A stretch of 35,975 nucleotides of DNA from Spirulina subsalsa CS-330 (GCF_028330765.1 NZ_JAQMTY010000070.1:1-35975), one strand, 5' to 3'. Positions 7,546-16,601 are shown, numbered from the stretch's first letter. A program made the numbers and translations. The notes: a model not told the origin generated them from the sequence alone.

Positions 7546-10419
7546 ATGTCAGAGCCATTGAACCTATCCGACTCGCTGCCGATGCCTGCTGATCCCGCAG
7601 GAACCGCCCGGAATGTGATTCGGATTCGTGGCGCACGGCAGCATAATCTAAAAAATATTGACCTGGATTTACCCCGCGATCGCCTCATCGTCTTTACCGG
7701 GGTATCGGGTTCGGGGAAGTCGTCCCTCGCCTTTGATACGATTTTTGCTGAAGGGCAGCGGCGGTATGTGGAATCCCTCAGCGCCTATGCGCGGCAGTTT
7801 TTGGGGCAGTTGGATAAACCCGATGTGGATGCGATCGAGGGGTTGAGTCCCGCCATTTCCATTGATCAAAAGTCCACCTCCCACAATCCACGCTCGACGG
7901 TGGGCACGGTGACGGAAATTTACGACTATTTGCGGCTGCTGTTTGGGCGGGCGGGGTTGCCCCATTGCCCCCACTGCGATCGCAGCATTGCCCCCCAGAC
8001 CATTGATGAAATGTGCGATCTGGTGCTGGCCCTGCCCGATCGCACTCGCTTTCAAGTCTTAGCCCCCGTGGTGAAAGGGAAAAAAGGAACCCATAAAAAA
8101 CTCCTCTCCAGCCTAGCCAGTGAAGGATTTGTGCGGGTGCGAATTAATGGTGAAATTCGCGAACTCAGTGATGCGATCGAGTTAAAAAAGAATCACAGCC
8201 ATTGCATCGAAATTGTGATTGATCGCCTGATCAAAAAAGAGGGTCTTCAGGAACGATTAGCAGACTCCCTCGCCACCGCCTTAAAACACGCCGAAGGCAC
8301 AGCAATTATCGCCACTGATGACCAAGAATTGGTCTTTTCAGAAAACTTTGCTTGCCCGGAACATGGGGCGGTAATGGATGAATTGTCGCCGCGTTTATTC
8401 TCGTTCAATTCCCCCTACGGCGCTTGTCCCCATTGTCACGGCATCGGCAGCCTCCGCACCTTCACGCCGGAATTAATTATTCCTGACCCAACCCAACCGC
8501 TGTATAGTGCGATCGCGCCTTGGTCTGACAAAGACAACGCCTACTATCTCTCACTGCTCCACAGCATCGGCCAAGCCTATGATTTTGAAATCCAAACCCC
8601 CTGGGATCGCCTCAGCGACGAACAACGCCACGTCTTGCTTTACGGTGCAGACCAACCGATCCAGATGGAATCCGACCCCTATCGCGGCAAAGGCTACTAC
8701 CGTAATTTTGCGGGCATCCTGGCCATGCTCGAACGCGCCTATGCAGACACCAGTTCAGAAACCTATAAACAAAAACTCGAACAATATATCGTCTTTCAAA
8801 CCTGCGAAATCTGTCACGGGCAACGCTTAAAACCCGAAAGCTTGGCCGTGCGTCTGGGGCAATACAACATCATTGAACTGACGAGCATGCCGATCCGCGT
8901 TGCCCTCGATCGGATCAATCATCTTGACCTCACCCCACGCCAAGCGATGATCGGCACCTTGGCGTTAAAAGAGATTCGCGATCGCCTTCAATTCCTCCTT
9001 GATGTGGGCTTGGATTATCTCACCCTCGATCGCGCCGCCATGACCCTCTCCGGCGGTGAAGCCCAACGCATCCGCCTCGCCACCCAAATCGGTTCCGGCC
9101 TGACGGGGGTGCTCTACGTCCTCGATGAACCCAGCATCGGCCTCCACCAACGAGATAACGATCGCCTCCTTGGGACATTGCGCAAACTCCGCGACCTCGG
9201 CAACACCTTGATCGTCGTCGAACATGACGAAGACACGATCCGCGCCGCCGATCACATCGTTGATATTGGCCCCAAAGCCGGGGTGCATGGGGGTGCGATC
9301 GTCTGTGCCGGGAGTTTTGACGATCTGCTCCAGACCGAAGCCTCCTTAACCGGGGCCTATCTCTCCGGACGGCGCACCATCGACACCCCCCCCGAACGCC
9401 GTAAAGGGAACGGTCGCACCCTCAAACTCAAAGACTGCCACCATAACAACTTGCAGCATCTCGATGTAGACATTCCCTTGGGTAAATTAGTCGCGGTGAC
9501 CGGGGTATCGGGTTCGGGAAAATCCACCCTCGTGAATGAACTCCTCTACCCCGCCCTGCAACACCATTTCACCAAAAAGACCCCCTTTCCCACCCATCTC
9601 GGCAAAATCGACGGCCTCAACGCCGTGGATAAGGTGATCGTCATCGATCAATCCCCCATTGGCCGCACCCCCCGCTCCAACCCCGCCACCTATACCGGCA
9701 TTTTCGACTCAATTCGCGCCCTCTTCGCGGAAACCATCGAAGCCAAAGCGCGGGGCTACAAGCAGGGGCGATTCTCGTTCAATGTCAAGGGGGGACGCTG
9801 TGAAGCCTGTAGCGGCCAAGGGGTGAACGTGATTGAGATGAATTTTTTGCCCGATGTCTATGTGCAGTGCGAAGTGTGCAAGGGCACGCGCTATAACCGC
9901 GAGACGTTGCAGGTGAAATACAAAGGGTTTTCCATTGCCGATGTGTTGGGGATGACCGTTGAAGAGGCGTTACAAACCTTTGAAAAAATCCCCAAGGCGG
10001 CCACCCGGTTACAAACCCTGATGGATGTGGGGTTGGGCTATGTACGCCTCGGTCAACCTGCGCCGACGCTGTCCGGTGGGGAAGCGCAGCGGGTCAAACT
10101 TGCGTCGGAACTGTCGCGCCGCGCCACGGGTAAGACGTTGTACCTGATTGATGAACCGACGACGGGGCTATCGTTTTACGATGTGCATCACTTGCTCAAT
10201 GTGTTGCAGCGGTTGGTGGATAAGGGCAATTCGGTGCTCGTGATTGAGCACAATTTAGATGTGATTCGCTGTGCGGATTGGTTGATCGACCTGGGGCCGG
10301 AGGGGGGCGATCGCGGCGGCCAAATTGTGGCGATCGGCACACCGGAAACCGTGGCGGCCCATGGAAAATCCTACACCGGCCAGTATTTGCGATCGGTGTT
10401 GAAGTCGGCCCAACCCTAA
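7546..10419 (+). CDS. uvrA: Excinuclease ABC subunit A
   Basis: It is the damage-recognition ATPase of nucleotide excision repair and loads UvrB on lesions. The 957 residues are full length, with two ABC modules. The first Walker [10 protein letters not shown], is at about residues 52-60, and the first signature, [12 protein letters not shown], near 503. The second Walker [10 protein letters not shown], is near 655, and the second signature, [12 protein letters not shown], near 844. Zinc-finger cysteines appear as CPHC near residue 143, CPHCHG near 294 and CEAC/CEVC near 751-780. The ATG gives a short unconserved leader before the conserved [16 protein letters not shown]. No other repair gene is adjacent, which is usual for uvrA. 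Confidence 0.98.
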   Translation: MSEPLNLSDSLPMPADPAGTARNVIRIRGARQHNLKNIDLDLPRDRLIVFTGVSGSGKSSLAFDTIFAEGQRRYVESLSAYARQFLGQLDKPDVDAIEGLSPAISIDQKSTSHNPRSTVGTVTEIYDYLRLLFGRAGLPHCPHCDRSIAPQTIDEMCDLVLALPDRTRFQVLAPVVKGKKGTHKKLLSSLASEGFVRVRINGEIRELSDAIELKKNHSHCIEIVIDRLIKKEGLQERLADSLATALKHAEGTAIIATDDQELVFSENFACPEHGAVMDELSPRLFSFNSPYGACPHCHGIGSLRTFTPELIIPDPTQPLYSAIAPWSDKDNAYYLSLLHSIGQAYDFEIQTPWDRLSDEQRHVLLYGADQPIQMESDPYRGKGYYRNFAGILAMLERAYADTSSETYKQKLEQYIVFQTCEICHGQRLKPESLAVRLGQYNIIELTSMPIRVALDRINHLDLTPRQAMIGTLALKEIRDRLQFLLDVGLDYLTLDRAAMTLSGGEAQRIRLATQIGSGLTGVLYVLDEPSIGLHQRDNDRLLGTLRKLRDLGNTLIVVEHDEDTIRAADHIVDIGPKAGVHGGAIVCAGSFDDLLQTEASLTGAYLSGRRTIDTPPERRKGNGRTLKLKDCHHNNLQHLDVDIPLGKLVAVTGVSGSGKSTLVNELLYPALQHHFTKKTPFPTHLGKIDGLNAVDKVIVIDQSPIGRTPRSNPATYTGIFDSIRALFAETIEAKARGYKQGRFSFNVKGGRCEACSGQGVNVIEMNFLPDVYVQCEVCKGTRYNRETLQVKYKGFSIADVLGMTVEEALQTFEKIPKAATRLQTLMDVGLGYVRLGQPAPTLSGGEAQRVKLASELSRRATGKTLYLIDEPTTGLSFYDVHHLLNVLQRLVDKGNSVLVIEHNLDVIRCADWLIDLGPEGGDRGGQIVAIGTPETVAAHGKSYTGQYLRSVLKSAQP

Positions 10420-10469
10420 CCCGTGCCTAGGAACCTACTGCTGATACACAACTTGCAAATACTGACATT

Positions 10470-10560
10470 GATCCCCCTGAATCCCCGATCCCCCTGAATC
10501 CCCCTTAAAAAGGGGGACTTTGAATGACTCCCCCTTTTTTAAGGGGGGCTGGGGGGAATC
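10470..10560. repeat. Cluster of GGGGGATT/CCCCCTT repeats, likely also the uvrA/ycf3 terminator
   Basis: AAAAAGGGGGA at 10507-10517 pairs over 11 bp with TCCCCCTTTTT at 10529-10539, with an 11-nt loop. CCCCCTTAAAAAGGGGG at 10500-10516 and CCCCCTTTTTTAAGGGGGG at 10530-10548 are additional self-complementary units. The first three ATCCCCCTGAATCCCC-type units are tandem. The cluster lies between the convergent uvrA and ycf3 ends, so it could terminate both. Confidence 0.75.
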
Positions 10561-10599
10561 GAGTTGAAATCGATTGAGGATAATCAGTAGGCCTAGAAA

Positions 10600-10619
10600 C
10601 AAGGGACTGAAGCCCCTTG
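10600..10619. repeat. 20-bp palindrome family, degenerate copy 2
   Basis: CAAGGGACTGAAGCCCCTTG differs from the perfect palindrome at two positions. It is preceded by CCTAGAAA and followed by CCTCATCC. It lies 26 bp from the 3' end of ycf3. Confidence 0.75.
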
Positions 10620-10644
10620 CCTCATCCTGCGCGTTGTTCAACGC

Positions 10645-11166
10645 TTAGAAAAACACATCCATTTCTGAGCGGCCCGTGGTTTTTAACCAGTTTTGCGCTT
10701 CGATGTAGTTATTGGGGGTGATGCGGATGGCTTGTTTCCAATATTCGGCGGCGCGATCGTAGAACGATTCAGCCAGGTCGCTGTTGCCCGCTTCCTGAGC
10801 CTGATCCCCTTGGTAGTGGTAGATCACGGCGATGTTATTGAGGGCTTGGGGCATGTTGGGGTTGAGTTCGATCGCCTCGTGATAGTAGCGCAGGGCGACT
10901 TCATGATCGCCGTTGCTGGCGTGAATCAGGCCGATGTTGTAGAGGATATAGCAGCGATCGGCCGCTTCATCTTCGAGTTTCAGGGCTTCGTGATAGTTGT
11001 CGAGGGCTTCGGCATATTCGCCATCGGCTTGGGCAGACATCCCATCACGATAATAGGCAAAGGCTTCTTTGGATTTTTGATTGGTGGGCAGAATCTTGAG
11101 GATGATGTCTGCCATGACGGTAAAGCTTTTATCAATAAAGTTATCGTTGCGTTGGGTGCGTGGCAT
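10645..11166 (-). CDS. ycf3: Photosystem I assembly protein Ycf3
   Basis: Ycf3 is a thylakoid-peripheral TPR chaperone needed to assemble photosystem I, contacting PsaA and PsaD. The 173 residues match the family. The N-terminus [20 protein letters not shown] is diagnostic. Three TPRs follow: about residues 35-68 ([20 protein letters not shown]), 72-105 ([20 protein letters not shown]) and 109-150 ([18 protein letters not shown]). The C-terminus ([13 protein letters not shown]) is also typical. It is transcribed alone and is divergent from the DUF4336 gene, with 158 bp between the starts. Confidence 0.97.
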   Translation of the reverse strand: MPRTQRNDNFIDKSFTVMADIILKILPTNQKSKEAFAYYRDGMSAQADGEYAEALDNYHEALKLEDEAADRCYILYNIGLIHASNGDHEVALRYYHEAIELNPNMPQALNNIAVIYHYQGDQAQEAGNSDLAESFYDRAAEYWKQAIRITPNNYIEAQNWLKTTGRSEMDVFF

Positions 11167-11324
11167 AGGGATAAATTGAGAATTTCAATCGGAATTGTGT
11201 ATTTAGTGTAGTGTATGCCAGCCGCCCGTTGAATCGCACGGTCTTCACCTGGGAACAGCAACCCCCTAAATCCTTCAACCACTCCGATAAAATGAAAGGC
11301 TGAACCCTTGGTAACTGACTGGGC

Positions 11325-12506
11325 ATGACCAAAACCGCCGCAATTTCCGCGCAAACCGCCGATCGCCGCTGGCCCTATTGGCCGATTGTGCCGATTTATC
11401 CCTACGGGCAACGCCGCACCCTGCGCCGGGAGCTAGTCCCGGATTGGATTTGGGTGTTTGAGCAGGTGCAGGGGATTTTTTATGTGGTGGTTCCGATTCG
11501 GATGACGGTGGTACGACTGGAGGCGGGGGGCTTGTTGGTCTATGCGCCGGTGGCTCCGACGGGGGAATGTTTAGGGTTATTGCGGGAACTGTGCGATCGC
11601 TTCGGGGACGTGCGCTATATTATCCTGCCGACGATTTCCGGCATCGAGCATAAGGTATTCATTGGCCCCTTTGCCCGTCGGTTCCCGGCTGCAACGGTGT
11701 TTGTGGCCCCCGGTCAATGGAGTTTTCCGGTGAATTTACCCCTGAGTTGGTTGGGCTGCCCCTGGGGACGCACGGAAATTTTGCCCCCGGAACGCTCCGC
11801 AACGCCCTTTGCGGCTGAGTTTGATTATGAAATTTTGGGGCCGTTACCGTTGGGATTGGGGAAATTTGGCGAAGTGGTGTTTTATCATCGGCGATCGCGC
11901 ACTCTCCTGGCCACGGATACGATCCTCTCCGTCCCTCCCGATCCGCCGGAGGTGGTGCAGCTTGACCCCTACCCCCTCCTCTTCCACGCCAAAGACGGAG
12001 CCGCCGACCCGATCCGCGACACCCCCAGCAACCGCCAAAAAGGTTGGCAGCGGATCTGTCTCTTTGCCCTCTATTTTCGCCCCGCGACCTTGGAAACGAT
12101 CGAGCTTGGCCCCGCCTGGCAGGAGGCAAAACAGGGGAGCGATCGCACCCGCCGGGCTTATTTCGGCCTCTATCCCTTCGCCTGGCAAGCCGGATGGCGC
12201 GACACCTTCGCCGCCCTCAGCCATAACGAAACCCTGCGCGTTGCCCCCATCCTCCAAACCCTGATTTTGAACCGCGATCCGGTAGCGGTTCGGAGTTGGT
12301 GCGATCGCGTCGCCCGCTGGCCCTTCGAGCGGATTATTCCCTGTCATTTCAGCGCTGCGATCGCCGCCACCCCCCACGATTGGCGCGAAGCCTTTCAATT
12401 CCTCACCCCCAACCCCGCCCAAACGTTACCCGCCGCCGATCTCCAAGTCCTACGGGATATCGATCGCCGCCTCATCGATCTCAAGGTCACGCCCCCGCCT
12501 GCGTAA
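11325..12506 (+). CDS. DUF4336 domain-containing protein
   Basis: This 393-residue soluble protein belongs to a family widespread in cyanobacteria and plants. Conserved stretches include WIWVFEQVQGIFYVVVPIRM near residues 43-63, YIILPTISGIEHKVFIGPF near 104-122, and APGQWSFPVNLP near 132-143. A two-strand core followed by an H-x-V/E-type segment has led to comparison with the metallo-beta-lactamase fold, but the usual HxHxDH zinc motif is absent. I therefore assign no reaction. The second half, HIP1-rich and proline-rich, is less conserved. There is no operon partner: ycf3 is divergent and the next plus-strand gene starts 128 bp downstream. Confidence 0.75.
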   Translation: MTKTAAISAQTADRRWPYWPIVPIYPYGQRRTLRRELVPDWIWVFEQVQGIFYVVVPIRMTVVRLEAGGLLVYAPVAPTGECLGLLRELCDRFGDVRYIILPTISGIEHKVFIGPFARRFPAATVFVAPGQWSFPVNLPLSWLGCPWGRTEILPPERSATPFAAEFDYEILGPLPLGLGKFGEVVFYHRRSRTLLATDTILSVPPDPPEVVQLDPYPLLFHAKDGAADPIRDTPSNRQKGWQRICLFALYFRPATLETIELGPAWQEAKQGSDRTRRAYFGLYPFAWQAGWRDTFAALSHNETLRVAPILQTLILNRDPVAVRSWCDRVARWPFERIIPCHFSAAIAATPHDWREAFQFLTPNPAQTLPAADLQVLRDIDRRLIDLKVTPPPA

Positions 12507-12634
12507 TCGGTGGGCTTGACTGGGTGGGGTAGGCGCGATCGTGTTTGCCGACTGAACATTGCAAAGCGTTGCGGGGGGACAGTCTCCCGGAAAAAACTGG
12601 ATCATAATAGGGCTGGTATCAGTTCACGGGTTGA

Positions 12635-14425
12635 GTGGCTATGGTGTGGCAGTCAGTGCGGACGGGTTTGGGTGGTTTGATGGTGTTGGCTTTGGTGGGT
12701 TGTGAGGAACATTGCAAACCCCTTGAGCGTGGTGTTTTGCTGGCCCAGATTCAGCCGAGTGTAGTGCGGATTACCTACGGGGATCAAAAGGGGCAGGGGA
12801 CAGGGTTCATCATTGCGGGGGAGGCGGGGGTTTGTACGGTGGCGACTTCGGCTCATGTGGTGAAGCCGAGTGATTTGATTTCGATTTCGCCCCATGATGT
12901 GGATACGGTGAGTCCGGGGGGGTTCCCGGCGCGGGCGGTGCAGTCGTCAGCGAATGGGATGGATGTGGCGATTATTACGTTTGATGCGCCGGGGGAGGGC
13001 TGTCCCTATGCGGCGTTGCCGTTGGGGGATTCGAGTCTGATTCAGCAGTTGGATCTGGTTTATCTGTTTGGTTTTCCGGATGGGGGTGAGAAGGCGCTTT
13101 ATCAGCAGCAGGTGGCGACGGGGGAAATTTCGGCGGTGGATGCGGGCAATGAGGGGGGGTATGACATCACCTATACGAGTACATCGGCGGCGGGGATGAG
13201 TGGGGGGCCGTTGGTGAATTTATGTGGTGGGGTGGTGGGGGTGCATGGTCAGGAGGATGCGGGGTTCCGGTTGGCGGTTCCGATTGCGAAGTTACAGGGG
13301 GAGTTGGCGGGGATGTTGGCGCAGTTGCCGGTGGTGGCGGTGGGGACGGCGAAGGCGTTGTATGAGAAAGGAGCGGCGTTGCTCAATGAGAAAAAATATG
13401 AGGAGGCTCTACCCTATTTTGCGCGGGCTTTGGCTCTCGATTCGAGCGATGCCGTGACCTGGTTTGAGCAGGGTTTAGCATCATATCATTTAGAGAAATA
13501 TCAAGAATCAATCGCCTCCTATGACAGAGCGATCGCCATTAATCCTAACTATACTTTCGCTTGGCATAACCGTGGCGTTTCATTCAGTAAGTTAGAACAA
13601 TATCAAGAAGCGATCGCCTCCTATGACAAAGCGATCCTGATTAATCCCGATTATGCTTTGGCTTGGAATGGACGTGGTGCTGCGTTCGCAAAGTTAGAGC
13701 AATACCAAAGCGCGATTTTTTTCTACGACAGAGCGATCGCCATTAATCCTGATTTTGCTGAGGCTTGGTCTAACCGTGGTGCTTCGTTAGCAGCGTTAGG
13801 GAAACACGAAGAAGCGATCGCCTCCTATGACAAAGCGATCGCCATTAATGAAAATTATGCCGATGCTTGGGTTGCCCGTGGCATTTCGTTACGCAATTTA
13901 GAGAAATACGAAGACGCGATCGCCTCCTATGACAGAGCGATCGCCATTAATCCTGATTATGCTGATGCTTGGGTTGCCCGTAGCATTTCGTTACGCAATT
14001 TAGAGAAATACGAAGACGCGATCGCCTCCTATGACAGAGCGATCGCCATTAATCCTGATTATGCTGATGCTTGGGTTGCCCGTGGCGTTGCGTTACGCAA
14101 TTTAGAGAAATACGAAGAAGCGATCGCCTCCTATGACAGAGCGATCGCCATTGATCCTGCTTATGCTATGGCTTGGTATAACCGTGGCCTTTCGTTACGC
14201 AAGTTAGAGAAATACGAAGAAGCGATCGCCTCCTATGACAAAGCGATCGCCATTAATCCTGATTATGCGCATGCTTGGGTTAGTAAAGGATGGAGTTTAC
14301 ATTTGCTGAATCGTAATCAAGAAGCACTCGTTGCTACCGATAAAGCACTAGCAATTGATCCAAATAATACATACGCCCAAAACAACCGCAAAACCATCCT
14401 CGCAAAACTCAACCCCTCCCCCTAA
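12635..14425 (+). CDS. Lipoprotein with trypsin-like protease domain and C-terminal TPR array
   Basis: The 596-residue protein has a signal peptide ending in a lipobox-like LVGC (Cys23), so it is probably membrane-anchored outside the cytoplasm. Residues 35-225 form a trypsin-like S1 domain with a readable triad: His74 in VATSAHVV, Asp110 in NGMDVAII and Ser189 in GMSGGP. Residues about 240-590 are roughly ten TPRs of 34 residues each, with consensus AWVARGISLRNLEKYEDAIA followed by SYDRAIAINPDY. The units from 13862 to 14167 are nearly identical at the DNA level. Base composition changes at about 13370: the protease part is rich in GGG/GTG codons and the TPR part is A/T-richer, suggesting a modular origin. 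The natural substrate is unknown. The TPRs probably bind partner proteins. Confidence 0.85.
   Translation: MAMVWQSVRTGLGGLMVLALVGCEEHCKPLERGVLLAQIQPSVVRITYGDQKGQGTGFIIAGEAGVCTVATSAHVVKPSDLISISPHDVDTVSPGGFPARAVQSSANGMDVAIITFDAPGEGCPYAALPLGDSSLIQQLDLVYLFGFPDGGEKALYQQQVATGEISAVDAGNEGGYDITYTSTSAAGMSGGPLVNLCGGVVGVHGQEDAGFRLAVPIAKLQGELAGMLAQLPVVAVGTAKALYEKGAALLNEKKYEEALPYFARALALDSSDAVTWFEQGLASYHLEKYQESIASYDRAIAINPNYTFAWHNRGVSFSKLEQYQEAIASYDKAILINPDYALAWNGRGAAFAKLEQYQSAIFFYDRAIAINPDFAEAWSNRGASLAALGKHEEAIASYDKAIAINENYADAWVARGISLRNLEKYEDAIASYDRAIAINPDYADAWVARSISLRNLEKYEDAIASYDRAIAINPDYADAWVARGVALRNLEKYEEAIASYDRAIAIDPAYAMAWYNRGLSLRKLEKYEEAIASYDKAIAINPDYAHAWVSKGWSLHLLNRNQEALVATDKALAIDPNNTYAQNNRKTILAKLNPSP
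13500..14280 (+). repeat. 102-bp tandem repeats (TPR-coding) carrying paired HIP1 octamers
   Basis: The 102-bp units encode one 34-residue TPR each. I count 13 intact GCGATCGC octamers between 13529 and 14252. In most units two octamers sit about 21-23 bp apart and encode the AIA of AIASYD and of AIAIN. Three consecutive units (about 13862-13963, 13964-14065, 14066-14167) differ at only a few bases, which points to recent duplication or gene conversion. Confidence 0.9.
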
Positions 14426-14429
14426 CCCC

Positions 14430-14648
14430 ATGGACTACCAAACCCTCATCACCATTGAACCCGACAAACGCAGCGGTAAACCCTGCATTCGAGGAATGCG
14501 CATCACCGTTTACGACATCCTCGAATACTTCGCAGGCGGCATGACCGAAGCCGAAATTCTCGAAGACTTCTCTGAATTAACCCCTGAAGATATTAAAGCC
14601 TGCGTCATGGCTACGGACAGCGAACAATCATCTCACCCCAAAGAGTAG
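14430..14648 (+). CDS. DUF433 domain antitoxin-like protein
   Basis: This 72-residue protein matches the DUF433 family: ITIEPDKRSGKPCIRGMRIT at residues 7-26, then VYDILEYFAGGMTEAEILED and a final LTPEDIKAC. DUF433 proteins are small helix-turn-helix proteins, usually encoded just upstream of a PIN-like DUF5615 toxin. Here no DUF5615 gene follows; a 57-residue ORF does. The frame is open upstream to 14355, inside the TPR gene, but the ATG at 14430 gives the family N-terminus and begins 4 bp after the TPR gene stop. That spacing suggests co-transcription with the protease/TPR gene. It may be an orphan antitoxin or a plain regulator. Confidence 0.8.
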   Translation: MDYQTLITIEPDKRSGKPCIRGMRITVYDILEYFAGGMTEAEILEDFSELTPEDIKACVMATDSEQSSHPKE

Positions 14649-14654
14649 ACACAG

Positions 14655-14828
14655 ATGAAAACAACTAAGCTCAATGTTGACTTCATGGCCCACCGTGAAC
14701 AGTGCAACATCCAAACCTATCAAGCCGTTCACGGTAAACCCTACAGCGATCAAATTAACTATGATCGTGAGCAAATTGCCCAGAGCCGACTCGCTCAACT
14801 TTGGCAATCACTCAATCACAACGCCTAA
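14655..14828 (+). CDS. Small hypothetical protein, 57 residues
   Basis: The frame runs from ATG 14655 to TAA 14826-14828. It starts 6 bp after the DUF433 stop and ends directly next to the stop of the convergent COP23 gene, with no base between them. The translation begins MKTTKLNVDFMAHREQCNIQ and is polar, rich in Gln, Asn and His, with no membrane segment. I do not recognise it. Its position, where a DUF5615 toxin usually sits, makes it worth noting, but it is too short for and unlike that PIN-like fold. Confidence 0.5.
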   Translation: MKTTKLNVDFMAHREQCNIQTYQAVHGKPYSDQINYDREQIAQSRLAQLWQSLNHNA

Positions 14829-15395
14829 TCAATCCTCCGCCAACACACCCGCTAACGGAATACTCGCCGGTTGCTCCAGCGTAATCTCCGCCGAACTTTG
14901 ATAACTCCCCGGATTCCCCGGCATCAACGCCCCCGCCACCCGCTGCAACGCCGCCATTGCCTCCGCCTCATCCCCCGGCACAAGCGTCACCACAGGCGGA
15001 CAGCCCTGCGTCACCTTCGTTCGCGCACAGATCACCCATTGCTTCGGTGTATTCTCATCCGGACGATACTCAAACGACAGTAGCCCCGCCTCCTTATAGA
15101 TGTTCATACGATCCGAGATGTCACGACAGCGAGACTCTGTATTCCAACCGTCGCCCATTTCCTCCACCATGTACAGCCACTCCTTCGGCTGCTTGCCCGG
15201 CCTTTCATACAACACCGTCCAAATTTGCTGGGCCGTAGTGGAATTCGGGTTAGATCGTAACGAACAAATAAACTGACTCTCCACCGAAACCGTTAACGGC
15301 ACTCGACCCGCATACATCGTCCAACCGAGTGTCACTAAGCCCAACACCAAGCCCGCAATCCCAATCCATACTGTTTTCTTCTCTTCAGCCGCCAT
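14829..15395 (-). CDS. COP23 domain protein (circadian oscillating protein family)
   Basis: The 188-residue protein has an N-terminal membrane segment at about residues 10-28 (VWIGIAGLVLGLVTLGW) that anchors it. The outer domain has the family pattern: FICSL near 44, a central WTVLY, ESRCRDISDRMN near 86-97, a GLLSFEY strand, WVICART near 118, and QGCPPVVTLVPGDEAEA near 129-145. The spaced cysteines in these blocks are typical of COP23, named for a 23-kDa circadian oscillating protein of Cyanothece. The biochemical role is unknown. It is transcribed toward the 57-residue ORF, and the two stop codons touch. Confidence 0.78.
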   Translation of the reverse strand: MAAEEKKTVWIGIAGLVLGLVTLGWTMYAGRVPLTVSVESQFICSLRSNPNSTTAQQIWTVLYERPGKQPKEWLYMVEEMGDGWNTESRCRDISDRMNIYKEAGLLSFEYRPDENTPKQWVICARTKVTQGCPPVVTLVPGDEAEAMAALQRVAGALMPGNPGSYQSSAEITLEQPASIPLAGVLAED

Positions 15396-15484
15396 GATTC
15401 CCCAGGGGAACGTTGATTTTTAGAAAACTACAATCCCAATTCATTGTATTCCATAGCACCATCCAAACAGATATAGGAACCGAA

Positions 15485-15504
15485 CAAGGAGCTTCAGCCC
15501 CTCG
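15485..15504. repeat. 20-bp palindrome family, degenerate copy 3
   Basis: CAAGGAGCTTCAGCCCCTCG is a diverged copy, preceded by AGGAACCGAA. It lies in the gap between the COP23 gene and the first toxin-antitoxin module. Confidence 0.6.
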
Positions 15505-15542
15505 CCATCGGGAGCATCTCACTTTGGCAAGTGACCCATCCG

Positions 15543-15578
15543 CCCTCATCCCCGGCCCTTCTCCCCCAGGAGAAGGGA
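15543..15578 (+). repeat. Intergenic CCCTCATCCCC-type hairpin repeat, copy 1
   Basis: This block reads CCCTCATCCCCGGCCCTTCT then CCCCCAGGAGAAGGGAG, with CCCTTCTCC pairing to GGAGAAGGG. The inverse form, CCCTCTCCTGGGGGAGAGGG then TTGGGGTGAGGG, is at 18631-18667. Both resemble a repeat family common in cyanobacteria. Confidence 0.75.
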
Positions 15579-15596
15579 GCCGTTAGCCCTGCCCTC

Positions 15597-15661
15597 CACC
15601 GCCCCCAGTCTAGCCCAGATGTTAGGAGCGGCGCGATGGGTTTCAAAAACTGTAACGAGCG
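15597..15661 (+). repeat. Island repeat, copy A (diverged)
   Basis: CACCGCCCCCAGTCTAGCCCAGA at 15597-15619 is identical to the core of copies B (16312) and C (17165). The following GCGCGAT, CAAAAAC and GTAACGAGCG also align loosely with copy C. It lies 3' of toxin gene 1, just beyond its stop codon. Confidence 0.75.
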
Positions 15662-15663
15662 GA

Positions 15664-15924
15664 CTAACCCTCATAAATATCTCGACGATGCCCCACCTTG
15701 ATTACCCGGATGATCAAGGCGCGATCTTCCACCTGATAGATAATGCGGTAATTGCCCCAACGCAAACGATACTCATCCGCTCGTCCCTTTAACTTTTTGC
15801 ACCCCGCAGGTCTCGGATCAATTGCGAGATTTTCGATCACCGCGATCAATGCTTTTTGGACTTCAGGGGTCAGCTTCTTCAATTGCCGCTGTGCCGCTGA
15901 CTGGATGACGATTTGATAGCTCAT
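15664..15924 (-). CDS. RelE/ParE-family toxin, module 1
   Basis: The 86-residue protein has the family layout: a start MSYQIVIQSAAQRQLKKL, the helix VQKALIAVIENLAIDPRP, a GCKKLKG strand, then the C-terminal block YRLRWGNYRIIYQVED and the terminal VGHRRDIYEG. These Arg/Tyr positions are typical of the RelE/ParE superfamily. Members either cut mRNA at the ribosome (RelE) or poison gyrase (ParE); I cannot say which from sequence. Its ATG overlaps the antitoxin stop by 4 bp (ATGA), the coupling usual in such modules. Confidence 0.9.
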   Translation of the reverse strand: MSYQIVIQSAAQRQLKKLTPEVQKALIAVIENLAIDPRPAGCKKLKGRADEYRLRWGNYRIIYQVEDRALIIRVIKVGHRRDIYEG

Positions 15925-16157
15925 TCTAAACCGAGTGTTTGCTTGAAGCTAGCCAAAGACACTTCTCCCGGTTCTGCCAACGCAACTGCGGCATCAAAAC
16001 TATCGATTTCATCCTCTAAAACTTCAAGACATTGCTCAAAATCCAAGCCGTATTTGAATTGTAGATACTGTAAAAAATGATAAATTTCATCGATCGCAGC
16101 GCGATTTAAGGCAGGTAACGTCAGGGTAATCGGTTCAGTGCGAGGTAAAGTCGTCAT
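15921..16157 (-). CDS. Antitoxin of module 1
   Basis: A 78-residue acidic protein encoded directly upstream of the toxin and overlapping it by 4 bp. Its sequence (TEPITLTLPALNRAAIDEIY near residues 7-26, then FLQYLQFKYGLDFEQCLEVL) fits no named antitoxin family that I can assign safely. The acidic composition, small size and gene order support the antitoxin role. No good ribosome-binding site precedes the ATG. By analogy with other modules it probably represses its own promoter. Confidence 0.75.
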   Translation of the reverse strand: MTTLPRTEPITLTLPALNRAAIDEIYHFLQYLQFKYGLDFEQCLEVLEDEIDSFDAAVALAEPGEVSLASFKQTLGLE

Positions 16158-16281
16158 TATAATTCAGGAGAAAATAAACGGACTCTTCTAGGCTAGCATT
16201 GGCCCATCATCACTATTGGCAACCTGAGCTATTTCCATCGTCGCAAAGCTCAACACCAGCAATGGCGTAATTAGCCCGTTA

Positions 16282-16349
16282 ATCGCTGCATCACCCTACC
16301 CCACAGCAAAACACCGCCCCCAGTCTAGCCCAGAGGTTGGGGTGCGATC
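16282..16349 (+). repeat. Island repeat, copy B
   Basis: The 61 bases 16282-16342 (from ATCGCTGCATCACCC to GAGGTTGGGG) are identical to 17135-17195. After one mismatch GCGATC also matches. Copy B lies in the divergent region between the two modules, just upstream of the module 2 promoter. Confidence 0.95.
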
Positions 16350-16374
16350 AGTTCGTTACCGAAATTGCAACCAA

Positions 16375-16380
16375 TATAAT
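16375..16380 (+). promoter_or_regulatory. Consensus -10 box (TATAAT) for toxin-antitoxin module 2
   Basis: A perfect TATAAT lies 29 bp before the antitoxin ATG. The -35 region at the usual spacing is TTCGTT (16352-16357), a weak match to TTGACA. That would fit a promoter controlled by the antitoxin-toxin complex. The -35 call is uncertain. Confidence 0.55.
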
Positions 16381-16409
16381 AGTCAGTATTACCTCTTCCC
16401 GATCACACC

Positions 16410-16601
16410 ATGACCGAACTCCTGCAAGCGGCGATCGCACAACTGCAACAACTCCCTACCCAAGAACAAGACCGCATTGCCAGCCGTTTACTCGATGAAC
16501 TCGAAGAACTTGCTGACATTCGTGCCTACGATACAGCCAAGCAGGCTCCTGATGAAGTTATTTCCTTCGAGCAGGCAATCCGCGAAATTGAGCGTGCATG
16601 A
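16410..16601 (+). CDS. Antitoxin of module 2 (RelB-like)
   Basis: The 63-residue acidic protein starts MTELLQAAIAQLQQLPTQEQ and continues DRIASRLLDELEELADIRAY. The N-terminal helix-rich part with the LP..EQ..IA..LLDELE pattern and the C-terminal DEVISFEQAIREIE segment are typical of small RelB-like antitoxins, whose C-terminal tail wraps around the toxin. It overlaps the toxin gene by 4 bp. The module is on the opposite strand to module 1 and diverges from it. Confidence 0.8.
   Translation: MTELLQAAIAQLQQLPTQEQDRIASRLLDELEELADIRAYDTAKQAPDEVISFEQAIREIERA

Noticed and set aside
13500-14280. Regular repeats considered as a CRISPR array
   Set aside because: The units are in frame and encode TPRs, they have no unique spacers, and the 102-bp period is that of a protein repeat.
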